Made by a program: the position numbers and the translations under genes
NCBI GenBank assembly: GCA_029718625.1
Contig: CM056380.1
Location: forward strand, 98,999,926-99,063,925
DNA length: 64,000 bases
Direction: 5' to 3'
Origin: Synaphobranchus kaupii
Taxonomy: Eukaryota; Chordata; Actinopteri; Anguilliformes; Synaphobranchidae
Shown here: piece after piece, positions 24,690-34,432 of the stretch
Layout of the letters: every line of letters starts with the position of its first letter
Numbering within the stretch: the first letter of the stretch is position 1
The notes under the pieces: generated by a model
Databases searched by the model: none
Seen by the model: only the letters and a program-made list of their open reading frames with translations
Told to the model about the DNA's origin: nothing

Positions 24690-25088
24690 AGCCGACACAA
24701 TAATAATATTTCACATTGTAATCCTGATATTTTTAGTCATGCTTGTGCGCGCCCCTGTGTGTAACAGACAGGAGGGTGTACGCACGTTGTGTACGCGCCT
24801 ATGTAGATGCACTTATATGCGCCGTTAAAATAACATGTAAACAACTGCGACATGACTTTAGACCAGGTTTGTGGTGGTTTTAGTACAAGCGCTTTCTACT
24901 GGCTCAAGATAGCAATACGCCAAAAATTATCCAACACGCCCAGTTCACTCGCAATGGGAGCAAGATGACTTGGTATTTAAACGACGGGAGCGCTAGGCGC
25001 TATAATTAACCCTCCGCCGGGTGTAAGATAGCAAAGATACTTGCGTTTGGGTTAGCGCCGCTTAGCGCCGGGTGTAAGATAGGGCCCA
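24690..25088 (-). mobile_element. GGGCCCTATCTTACACCCGG-type DNA transposon remnant
   Basis: Read on the minus strand from 25088, the segment begins GGGCCCTATCTTACACCCGG followed by CGCTAAGCGGCGC; the phrase GCTATCTTACACCCGGCG recurs about 55 bp in. GC-rich CpG-containing text sets it apart from its surroundings. Its inner half (about 24710-24890) has an inverted copy at 28118-28316. I recall such termini from fish DNA transposons. The second terminus was not found, so the copy is probably truncated near 24690. Confidence 0.55.
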
Positions 25089-25467
25089 AGATGTTTTATG
25101 CAACCAGGCCCTATTCACAAAGCTGCCAACTTTTACTAAGGAATAGGGATAACTCTTAAGCTAAGAAAAAGGGCAGAGTTGACCTCATTGCTATGAATGA
25201 CGTTGTGTTTCATGAACATGCTTACTATGCCCACCATGATTAATTTATAGGGAATGGGTTGTGTCATTAAATTCATCATATAAATACTGTAGCGGGAGGT
25301 ACGAATCATATTGCCATATTCAAATATATTATAAATAGAAGAATTTAGGCTAAGTGTCTCTGATTTAACCAAGATAATACACTGACTAGTCAAGTATATA
25401 ATCGGCTAATTGTCAGCCTCTTACGCGAAATGCCTCTGATCAGTGTGCTCGTTTACAAAATTCTGAG
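25089..25467. other. Low-copy DNA, no gene recognised
   Basis: Contains CCCTATTCACAAAGCTGCCA near 25110, which might be the edge of another decayed element. Nothing else seen. Confidence 0.35.
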
Positions 25468-26031
25468 ATGTTGCAGAACCTTCAGTCTCAAGTAATCCAT
25501 TTAAATGAGAAACAACGTACAGACATTGTACACATTATTGAGGAGTATTCTATTTTATTTGTTGATGTCGCTTCCCAAACTTCAGTGCTGCAGCGTGACA
25601 TCAATGTTAATGACTCGAAACCTTTAAAGCAACATACATATTGCGTAAATCCCAGAAAGCCTATCTACTGGAGAACGGTTTAGCCAAACCCAGTTCTAGT
25701 CCGTGGAGTTCTCCGTGTTTGTTAGTCCCCAAGCCTGATGGGATGTCTCCTTTTTGCACAGAGCAAAATAAATGCCTTGACTGTGCCTGACTTTTTCCAG
25801 TTACCATGTATGGAAGATTGTATCGATAATGTCGGCTCTGCTAAATATGTCAGTAAGTTATATTTATTAAAAGGTTACTGGCAAGTATTGTTAACCCCTC
25901 GTGCATCTGACATATCTGCCTTTGTTACACCTGACAACTTCATGCAATATACCGTAATGGTATTGGAGAGTGATTTTATGTACAAAATGAAATATCGGTC
26001 ATACTGTATTTGTATACATAATATTTACTAG
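25468..26031 (+). pseudogene. Ty3/gypsy reverse transcriptase fragment
   Basis: A piece of a gypsy-type LTR retrotransposon pol. The first part reads EKQRTDIVHIIEEYSILFVD and LQRDINVNDSKPLKQHTYCV, the protease-RT linker. A deletion and frame change follow: ENGLAKPSSSPWSSPCLLVP with KPDG is in another frame around 25673-25740. The third part reads TVPDFFQLPCMEDCIDNVGS, then KLYLLKGYWQV, where the usual catalytic aspartate (KLDLLKGYWQ) is a tyrosine, then ASDISAFVTPDNFMQYTV. The sequence stops before the YxDD box. No LTR, integrase or RNase H is seen nearby. Dead by deletion, frameshift and loss of an active-site residue. Confidence 0.85.
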
Positions 26032-27820
26032 GGCAGAGATGCCTAGCAGTCTTGACAACTTCAAAACCATTATGTTTGTGTTATGGGAAATTAAGACAAC
26101 AAACCAGAAAATTTAGTTGAGGAACAATACGATCTTTGGCAACAAGCTTTTTATGCGCTCTAATGTTAAGCAGAGATTGCTGTCCCAGATGATCTCACGT
26201 GTCTCCCCAAAAAGTAGCTCCACTCTAAAGGGGAAAACAAAGCCTATACAGGCAGTCCACATGAATGAGCCTGTGCATATCGCTTGTAGGTTCTGCATTT
26301 CACACAACTGTGGATCTGAACCCCTGTTTGAAAGGCTCCTCCATCACCAGTTACTTTCCTGCCTGCATCACTAGCACCTTGTAAAGTGTGAATTTATTTT
26401 CCCCATGACAGTCCAATTAATGTGTTTGCCTGAATGGCTTTTAATTTCACAAACCCTCTTGTTTTGCTATGGCCTACTGCACGCCTAAAAGAAAATGCCT
26501 GCTTCGCCCTCCTAGACAATTGGGCGGCTTCTTTGTGAAGCCCAGACACATTGCAGCATTTGCTTTTCAGGATTTCTATCTCCATGTTACCCAATGCAAG
26601 GGAAAACCTCTCTGCTTCTGTCACACGATCAGATTCTCTCAGTGGTGTGTTATTATAGGAAGACAACGTTACAATAACCAGTTAGAACACGTTACATCAA
26701 GGTCTGAATGTGTGAAGAGGCTTGCAGGGTGTAGCGCTATCGGTATTCAAAGACCGGAGGAGGTAAGATACAGCCCACCTGCCTCATAGAAACAGCTGAA
26801 TCAGGAAGAACGCCACCTGGCAAGCTGGCATGAAAGCGTTAAAAAAAGAAAACAGAATCTGTAGTGTGTGTTCCTCTCTGTCCCAAACAGCATAGGAGGA
26901 CAATGCAAATAAATGCAAAGAATTCACAGATCGCAGGGACTTTATCCTTTCACCTCCAGTGGAATGATTCCTCCTCTGCGCCCCATTGAAATATAAGCGG
27001 ATTAATACACACACATGAATCCAAATTCAGTTCATTATAATGACCAGTATTGTAAATAAAGTGACTTAAGGTAGCGTGTCAATAGGTGCGTAAATCTGTA
27101 GAGTAGGTTTGTATTTAATATAATATAACATCATTTAATATTACTGCACAGCAAAAGTACAGCGAAACCATGGATGAGTACATCTTTCCTTCAAATTCCA
27201 ATGGTGTAATCCTCCCGTTGTGCCCCTTTTGCCAGCTTGCCACCCTGGTTACACTTTCTACGCAGATTTTCTTTGCCAGTGTTCTTTAATGCACCCGAAG
27301 TAGTGTGGAACGTATTAACAGCACTGCTGCATAGCTGGGGGGATGGGAGGGGGGGGCGGTTAGTTAGGGTCACAGCAGGCAATTTACTGATATCGGGGGT
27401 TTGTCCAAAAGAATCAGAATCGCAATCATACTCTAAGGGAAAGAGAAACCCCGCCTGTGTGCACATAAATAGATACATATAAATAAATCAAAAGAAAGGG
27501 GGGTAAATTTAAAAGATTGGAATTTGACAGCTGCACATTTGCCAGGCTCTTGTAGCATTTGCGCACTCTTGATTAGAGTGATAACGCAGTTATTAAAGAC
27601 AGCTGTCCTTTTATTTGCTGTCTCGGAGATGAGAGGTTGCACAAGTCTACATCACTCAGGTCTTTAATCCGATCTAGTGTTTGTGTATTTATTTCATTAT
27701 TTATTTTCATTTCGCCGGGGGATACAAACGTAAAGAGTCTGACTTAAAAGATCAGTTCAAGGGGTTCCTTTGAAGAATATCTTTCGCGAGGAATGGCAGT
27801 GAAGTGTGGCTGAATCAAAG
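26032..27820. other. Low-copy DNA without a recognised gene
   Basis: Frames up to about 100 codons occur but show no family resemblance. The words GGCAAGCTGG (26818) and CCAGCTTGCC (27232) are a short inverted pair. A G-rich stretch lies at 27338-27360 (GGGGGGATGGGAGGGGGGGG). Confidence 0.35.
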
Positions 27821-27986
27821 ATGGCTAAATTTCACTGTGGGAGCTGCACAATTATGAAGCGGTTTGAATGGAGGGGAAAGGAGATCTACATGAAGTGTAT
27901 CACAAGGGTTTTCCTTTGCCTGCTCTGTTTGACTTTAATTTGCACTATAAAAACACTTTCAGTTCAACCAAAATCTTCAGCTCATG
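27821..27986 (+). CDS. Candidate first coding exon of a small type II membrane protein (weak)
   Basis: I do not recognise this protein. The ATG at 27821 has a good context (AAAG before, G after) and opens a frame of 55 codons plus one base, up to a possible splice donor (CTCATG then GTAGGG) at 27987. The product would start MAKFHCGSCTIMKRFEWRGK. After a basic segment comes a hydrophobic stretch (RVFLCLLCLTLICTI, residues about 29-43) fit for a signal anchor, then a polar lumenal stem. That is the layout of Golgi glycosyltransferases or sulfotransferases, but no catalytic sequence follows in the window. Without splicing the frame ends at 28015. It may equally be chance: frames this long occur elsewhere in the window. 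Confidence 0.22.
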
Positions 27987-28117
27987 GTAGGGCACACTAT
28001 CCATCCATCTGTTGAATGCCGAACGCTGAAAATAGGAATTTGGTGGAGGCCCTTAAAATTATAGCACGTGGATGGTGGGCTATGCATGTGGTGTTCTGAC
28101 AAACTGCCCTATCCCTC

Positions 28118-28316
28118 TGGATGGCCTACTGGTACTGCCAAAAACCACCACAAACCTGGACTAACGTCATGTAGCTGTTATTTTACCAGCGCAATATAAG
28201 TGTGTCTACATAGACATGTGCACAATGTGCATACACCCTCCTGTCTGTTACACACATGGGCGCACACAAGCATGCATACAAGATATCAATATTACATTGT
28301 GAAATAGGGTTTAATA
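28118..28316 (+). mobile_element. Inverted copy of the repeat at 24710-24890
   Basis: The minus strand reads ACAGACAGGAGGGTGTATGC, CCAGGTTTGTGGTGGTTTT and TATTTCACAATGTAATATTG, the same as ACAGACAGGAGGGTGTACGC and its neighbours on the plus strand near 24767. About 180 bp align with scattered differences. The terminus seen at 25088 is missing from this copy; beyond the shared part the two sequences diverge. Confidence 0.7.
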
Positions 28317-30337
28317 TTTTTCCCAAAAATAAAAATTTTCTCTACCACAATAGGCGCAAGTTGTCCATGTAATCCTGGGGAAATTGGCTTGTTTTAAAGC
28401 ATTAAGCTAGCAAAAGTGGTTAGTTTTCTGATTCTTCACGATCAACCTGCATATATTTTATATTTTACGTATGTCTGGAATTTTTGGTGGTGGAGGAACA
28501 CAACCCCCAAACCCTCCGGTATAACAAAGGTCAATTTTATTTTATCGAATAAGACAAAAAGAAAACTCATTACCCTTTTAGAAAATTGATCCAAACCTAG
28601 ATGAAGGGACCAAAATAAAAACAACCTCAAAATGATTCACTTCCCTTCAGGAAGTTAATTTTAGGAAACAAAGCTATCAGAAGCTTACAAAGCACATTAG
28701 AGGGGTGGGGAAAAGGGAAAAAGGATATACTAATTGCAGAGAACATCTTATCACTTTACTTTTAAGCAAGCTCTTGTGGATGCAATGAAAAACGATGGGT
28801 GTTTCATAGGGAAATATGCAAATTACCACGTAATCACAATATTGCAGGATAAGATAAATTCATGAACAATCACTAAAGCACCTAATTAACTTCTCCTCAC
28901 CGATAGATTTATGCGAGGTTTCTTAATTGCAGCCCACCATTTTAACGAGCATTTCAACAATGCATAAATAAAGCTGACAAAAGTGAAAACAATATTCATT
29001 TATTTCCCTTTCTGTGACTTTTCCCTTTTTTCTTAGGAGAGAAAAAAAAACAAACAAACAGAGAACTATGTCCTGGTGGAGGTCCACTGTAGCACACCTG
29101 CCGCTACACAAACCACATCATTAGCTGAGACAGCACACTTCTAATGCAGAACTATAACTCAAACGCAGCTTAATCCACCCACAGAGTCCTTTATGTCTTC
29201 ATATTAAAATATCCAGTGGTAAAACACACTTTAAGATACACTGCATTTTTCAGCAGCCTGGGCGGTCCAGACATCCGTGGCAAGTTAACCACAGATAACA
29301 TTGGAAAACCTTTAACAATTAACTGTTGACTGTTTTGCCCAAACATTTTCAGCAAACCGAACAATTTCTTTTATAGTCAGAATCCATTTGCTGTGATGTC
29401 CTCAAGTGTGCCGTCAGTCACAAGACGAGCTCATTGGCGGTGACGGCCTAAATGCTTTTCTTCTCACCGAAAAGGCCCATCTCCAGGCTGACGTGTTCAA
29501 TTGAAGGCGACGGCGAGAGATTCCAGAGTCATGTTCGATATCCCAGAGCCAAAATGGATATAGATACAGTATTTTATTTGTTCACTGTTTGAATAGGTAA
29601 CACTGACCCGGATCCACAACACCAGAGACCAATAATTATATTTCATATAGCCTTTCAAGTAGCCAGGGATTAAGTTATGGAAATTTAGTAATTACACAAG
29701 AGCCATGGGGAGCTGAGGTTTATTGAAAAAAGGGGAGACAACATATCAAAAGTGCTTCTGACCTCAAAATATCAAACTGAAAACTGATAATAAAAAAATG
29801 ATGTGGTTTATGTGAAGTGCTCATGCAATTCAAGTCACCGGCCTCCTTCTCTGTGACACGGCATGGAAATAATTTAGAAATTTTCCATATATTACATAAA
29901 ACAAAGTGAACTAGATATGTTTTGTCACATTTCTTTAAAAGCTCATAAAAAGGCATTCAGAAAATTGAAATAAACCCACACAGCTGTCAAAAGGGCAGTG
30001 CCCCAGGTACTGGCAAATAGTGAGTGAATATTCAGCACACGTTAAAAACAGCTTTACGGGGTGAGCGCCTCCTTTAATTGCCCTCTATGGAAGACCCCAG
30101 GCCGTGGAGATTTCCCCCTGACATTTGTTTAATGTCCCATTAGTGCTAATGAACCTTCCTCTCACCGTGAGACGGAGAGCACAATGAAATTTGCCCCCGG
30201 ACTGCAGCAGAGCCGCACTACCATGAGCTTATCAGTCTACAGCAAAACTGACCATTTGAATCTGTGCTGTTACGGTGAATTAACAGTCCAGCTAAGCACA
30301 AAAGCGCCTGATTGAAATTTCTGCGGCAGAGTAGGAT

Positions 30338-30365
30338 GGGGGTGGGGGGATTGGGGGGTGGGGGG
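30338..30365 (+). other. G-quadruplex-type motif
   Basis: Four runs of five or six G separated by 1-3 bases (GGGGG T GGGGGG ATT GGGGGG T GGGGGG). This fits the standard G-quadruplex consensus with very short loops. It lies in one of the complex low-copy blocks. Confidence 0.85.
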
Positions 30366-31772
30366 AGGTGCTGTGTTGGAGGAGGATGTCAGGAAGGATG
30401 GCAGACCACTTAATTTTTGGAGATAGGCAATTTTTTTATTCTTCTTTTATTTGTTTAGAATTTTCTAAGATGAGTTATAGATTGTGGTGGGATGTAGCAC
30501 ATGCACTCACCCGAACACCAATACATCCAAAATTGCCAATTTTTTAGGCGTTAAACATAAGTAATGTTTATTAAAAAATTGTGATTCTTTAAATTTTGTA
30601 TTTGCAGTTATTCACCGGTTTAGACGAAGGAAGACACACACTGGCGTGATTTTAGATTAGGCCTCAAATGAGCAGCCAGTACAGGTAAAGAATTTCCAGA
30701 GGAAAAAAAACAGCCCAGCTGGACCTCTGCAGGGAGGATAAAATGTGAATCGTCTCTTTAATGCAAGGAAACATCGGGGATTGAGGAGCTGCTCTGTGGC
30801 ACATCGCCAGTTTGTTAGAGGAGTGTCTGACCTGCTGTTTGATCCCTCGCATCTTCTCCTGACTCCTTGGGGGGGTCAGAGGAGCCCCAGTCGTGTTAGT
30901 CCCCTAGTGAGGAGGAAGGTCTGATTTCACACAGGGCCATGTGCCATATCAACAGCCCAGAGCAGCACCCAGCCCATAATGCAGAAAAACAGTGAGACTA
31001 AATCACAAAAAATTCACCTTCACAAATTTTGACAGATTACACTGTGAAACATTCAAAACTGTGGAAGCACTTCAACATGACATACTGCTAATGAGAAAGT
31101 GTTGTGACAAGTGGTTGCTATGGCAACGCGGACATGCTTTATGGCTGCTGTCGCCTGGCTATGCTGAGAGTTAGTTGTGTTGCGGGCATTAAGCGTTTGT
31201 GGCTGTGCTCTGAAAACCATTTTTGTTTGTTTCATAGAAAATGCAGAGGAGAGGACCGGACTGGAGCAGGGGTTAGGGGAAGGCGGACAAAGGCCAGGAA
31301 TTGTCCTAAAAATGCACTCCAAATTAAATACAGTTGTTACTTTCTTTTTCTTCAGAAACGGTTTTGTGAGTTAATTGCGGTGGTAGCCAAACTTACTGAA
31401 CAGTGTCTGTGAAGGACTATTGGATTCATTTGTCAAAGTTAAGGATAAACGTTGAATAAATCACGGTTTGCGTTTGACAATGTAGGCCAGGTTGCCAGTG
31501 TTTCTCAGTCCTGACACTGCACTTCCCGCTCTCCTCCTGAACTATCCCTTCCTCTCCAAGGGTGCTCTGTCCAGTGAAGGATGGGGCCATCTTTACTGTG
31601 CTCACCCACTCATCTAAAACAAACACAGCAACAGCACAATAGCACTTTGGCCTTTCAACCCCTTCTTACAATCCATACATATTGAGTTCCCAAAGACCTT
31701 GCAGATAATAAGCTGTTGCTAATGCCCTACAATACCAGCACAGCTTTTCAAGGTCAGTTTCTCCATCCGAAT

Positions 31773-31868
31773 TTTCTCTCTCTTTCTCTTGCTCTCCAAT
31801 TCTCTCTATGTATTGCTTTGTCTCTCCCTCCCCCCTCCCTTCTCTCTGTCTCTCTCTCTCTCTCTCTG
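31773..31868. repeat. TC-rich low-complexity tract
   Basis: Imperfect CT/CTT/CCT repeats ending in a pure (TC)n stretch at about 31850-31868. Confidence 0.85.
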
Positions 31869-33153
31869 CGCAATTGTTTTATAAAGCCGTGGCATTCCAT
31901 ATCAAGGAGGACTGAGGAGCACAAAAGAGGCGCAGTCTAGCCTGGCACATTAACAACCATCCTTTCCACTTCGTAATGTGCTCAAAAATATCACATTAAG
32001 GCCACTAATAGCACCGCAAATAGGTTTGCGTACGGCGGTCTCGGCACCTCCATAATACCCCGTGTCACTGAGATATCACTGTGAAATAGGGGAGGATATG
32101 CCCAGAGAAACTGCCCGTCCAGAGTGCGGCCACGTCGCCCAAATTGAAACGGCGCGGCACTGCAGAGTCATAAAAAAGGAATCAATACTAATCTCCGTGG
32201 TGATCTCCCAGGAAAAGATCTGTTTCAGTTCACTCCTGGCCCCCGAGGTGAAAAGACTTTGTCCTTTTGAGTTGTGTTTGTTTGACACGGGCTAGCATGG
32301 GGCTGTGGTTTCATTTAATAATGAAGACATGTTCACAGTGTGGACTCAGTGTGAGCTGTTTTGTGAGAATGTGAATGTTTCACCAGGGTGTATGTAAAAT
32401 GCCACAGAGCAGCATGAGGGATCTGTAATAACAGTCACCATTCAACCAAAAAGCAACGAGTCCCAGTTTACTGCTTGGCAGAAAAATCAGTGCTGAATTT
32501 ACAGCAACATTATGCCGCGTGAATCCAGAGTTTATTGAATTCTGCAGACATTCATACAAAAACCTACAGGCCATAGAACTGGAGCCAGAGTCTGTATTAT
32601 AATGGTTGTGTTGAAGTATATTTGCAGGATATTTCTCAGGATGCAAGACAAACCCTACAATACCAAAATTTAATTTTATACATTAAAGTCTATTTTCCAG
32701 TAAACCACACAAATTGTGAGAACATTTGATTGCCACATTTACCAAGACTACACATTGTCCACAGTGCATTAACTGGACAACTTGTTATGTACAACAAATG
32801 TTATGTATTGCAGAGGTCTATTTTGATTATGCCCCTTACTTTGCTCCAATATTTAATTCAAAGAATGAATGTAATGCTTTATATTTTATCAGTCATTGTC
32901 AGTTGTAATGTTCACTGATACCAAGCTACTATATCATCCGTTTACTGCTGCCTTGAACCTGCACAACATTTCACCCTTCCAGATAGCTAGCTTGTTCAAT
33001 AACATTTCAACAGTTTACAGTAATTTAATAACTGCGGTGAAATAAGTGAAAAATAATGAGTTTTAAGACATTTATGATGTAAAATATGTTTTGTCCCAAT
33101 CATTACACTGGAGGTTCTGGGACTAGAATGAACACTGCCTCCTACTGGCCCAC

Positions 33154-33217
33154 CAGCATCTTTGTTTTCCCCAGTGGTTTCCCATCCAAGTACTAACCAA
33201 ACTCACACCTGCTTAGC
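33154..33217 (-). repeat. Edge B unit: truncated 5S-like module with a longer junction
   Basis: This first B unit reads CATTTATGATGTAAAATATG then TTTTGTCCCAATCATTACAC, whereas later B units read CATTTATGATTCATTACACT directly. It therefore keeps about 22 bp of A-unit sequence that the others lack and looks like the older form of the A/5S junction. Its 5S-like part breaks off within the box-A equivalent (GCTTAGC), where an inverted A unit begins. Confidence 0.75.
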
Positions 33218-33407
33218 AAAATTTTAATTTTGTTGACCATTTTGGCCCTTTTTGGACATAATACTTTAGTCTTATGTTTTTTCATTTTCTCCAAAACACA
33301 TTTTTCATCATAAATGTCTTAAAACTCATTATTTTTTCACTTATTTCACCACAGTTATTAAGTACGTATAATTTTCTATATATCGGAATCAAAAAATGGC
33401 ATTTCAA
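33217..33407 (-). repeat. Inverted A unit at the left array edge
   Basis: The plus strand reads TTTTGTTGACCATTTTGGCC, GACATAATACTTTAGTCTTA, ATAAATGTCTTAAAACTCAT and ATCGGAATCAAAAAATGGCA, the exact inverse order of the A-unit text found everywhere else. Orientation switches back at about 33408 through a small palindromic hinge (AAATGGCATTTCAATTTAAA then ATGGCATTT). It is the only inverted monomer I found. Confidence 0.88.
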
Positions 33408-33437
33408 TTTAAAATGGCATTTTTTGATTCAGATGTA

Positions 33438-34201
33438 CAGTCAAGCCGGAAAGTCTCCCCACCCTTTCACCTTCTCCACGTTTTATTACGTTACAGCCTT
33501 ATTCCAAAATTGATTAAATTCATTTTTTCCCTCAAAATTCTACACACAACACCCCATAATGACAATGTGAAAAAAGTTTTTAAGGGTTGTTTCTCCTGAC
33601 TTTTTTCCCCATAGAGTTGTATAGGAAAATGAGTCCGGAGAAATAACCCTTGCAGTGATCCATCCACATCTACTCCATATCTGGCAACAGAGTGATGGTT
33701 TGGGGCTCGTTTGATAGCTCAGACCCTTGATAACTTACAGCCATTTAGCCAGCCATGTGTTCCATACTGTACCAGTGTAATTTACAGCTGAATCTAGTCT
33801 CACCCCCCAATTTCCATAGAGATCCATTCAAATGCAGAGAGGTTATAGTATCGCTTGTAACAGTACCTGAAAATAAGATATCGACAGTTTTTTTTATGTT
33901 GATGGTCACAGACTTCAGGAAGTAACAGCATGTAAAGGATATGCGACCAAATATGAAATATGATACTTTAAAAATACGTTAAAGCAAAGGGTATGAATAC
34001 TTATGTAAATGAGAAATTTTATTTTTTTATTTTTAATAAATTTGCAAAAATCTCAAAAAAACGTTTTTCACATTGTCATTATGGGGTGTTGTGTGTAGAA
34101 TTTTGAGGGTAAAAATTAATTTAATCAATTTTGGAATATGTCTGTAACGTAATAAAACGTGGAGAAGGTGAAAGCGGTGGGGAGACTTTCCGGCTTGACT
34201 G
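33438..34201. mobile_element. Tc1-type non-autonomous element inserted in a satellite unit
   Basis: Flanked by TA (33436-33437 and 34202-34203) and starting CAGTCAAGCCGGAAAGTCTC; the right end is its exact inverse. Inverted arms of about 140 bp (ACGTTTTATTACGTTACAG, ACACAACACCCCATAATGAC) are typical of a common fish Tc1 family. The host is an A unit: AGATG/TATAGCAAATTATTTT is split at the TA. The interior (33578-33985) is foreign to that family: a TTAA hairpin as at 22694, then an inverted copy of the repeat at 21970-22190. No transposase remains. It must be younger than the monomer it interrupts, and it occurs in only one unit, so it has not been spread by array amplification. Confidence 0.9.
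33580..33651. repeat. Second copy of the TTAA-bounded hairpin
   Basis: TTAAGGGTTGTTTCTCCTGA and the inverse of its partner arm (GAGTCCGGAGAAATAACCCT) enclose about 30 bp. Two mismatches interrupt the arm pairing. It is followed, as at 22767, by a segment with CAGAGTGATGGTTT. Confidence 0.7.
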
Positions 34202-34328
34202 TATAGCAAATTATTTTAAATTAATAACTGCGGTGAAACAATTGATAAATAATGAGTTTTAAGACATTTTTGATTCATTACACTGGGGTTTCTGGGACTA
34301 GAATGAACACTGCCTCTTACTGGCCCAC

Positions 34329-34432
34329 CAGCATCTTTGTTTTCCCCAGGGGTTTCCCATCCAAGTACAAACCAAGCTCACATCTGCTTAGCTTCAACCA
34401 TTCAGCAGCAGCAGATTGCATGGTGGTATGGC
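34329..34432 (-). repeat. 5S-rRNA-derived module of the B units (representative of 24)
   Basis: On the minus strand this 104-bp module reads GCCATACCACC, 26 bases, GAAGCTAAGCAG, 16 bases, TACTTGGATGGGAAACC. Eukaryotic 5S rRNA has GCCATACCACC, 29 bases, GAAGCTAAGCAG, 16 bases, TACTTGGATGGGAGACC, so order and spacing agree. The following GGTGGGCCAGTAGGAGGC resembles the flank of 5S-derived SINEs of fish. The A-box and C-box equivalents of the internal promoter are largely kept; whether they are active is unknown. Modules start near 33154 (truncated), 34329, 35202, 36245, 36760, 37807, 38844, 39888, 40394, 41079, 41945, 42623, 43668, 44354, 45042, 45728, 46235, 46923, 47786, 48292, 49718, 50584, 51270 and 53498. 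Confidence 0.85.

Larger units (their letters stand above)
28317..33020. other. Low-copy DNA with several complex blocks, possible regulatory sequence
   Basis: No gene is recognised. Blocks near 29380-29530, 30040-30330, 30660-30960 and 31900-32290 have balanced composition and high complexity without long frames. That is the texture of conserved non-coding elements, but no comparison could be made. The rest is AT-rich. Confidence 0.3.

Noticed and set aside
31104..31412. Frame of 102 codons on the plus strand
   Set aside because: No similarity, no splice or start context, and overlapping frames of similar length exist on the other strand.
34329..34432. Functional 5S rRNA gene
   Set aside because: The first half is strongly diverged and shorter than in 5S rRNA, so the stems of the RNA could not form; only promoter-type motifs and the ends are kept.
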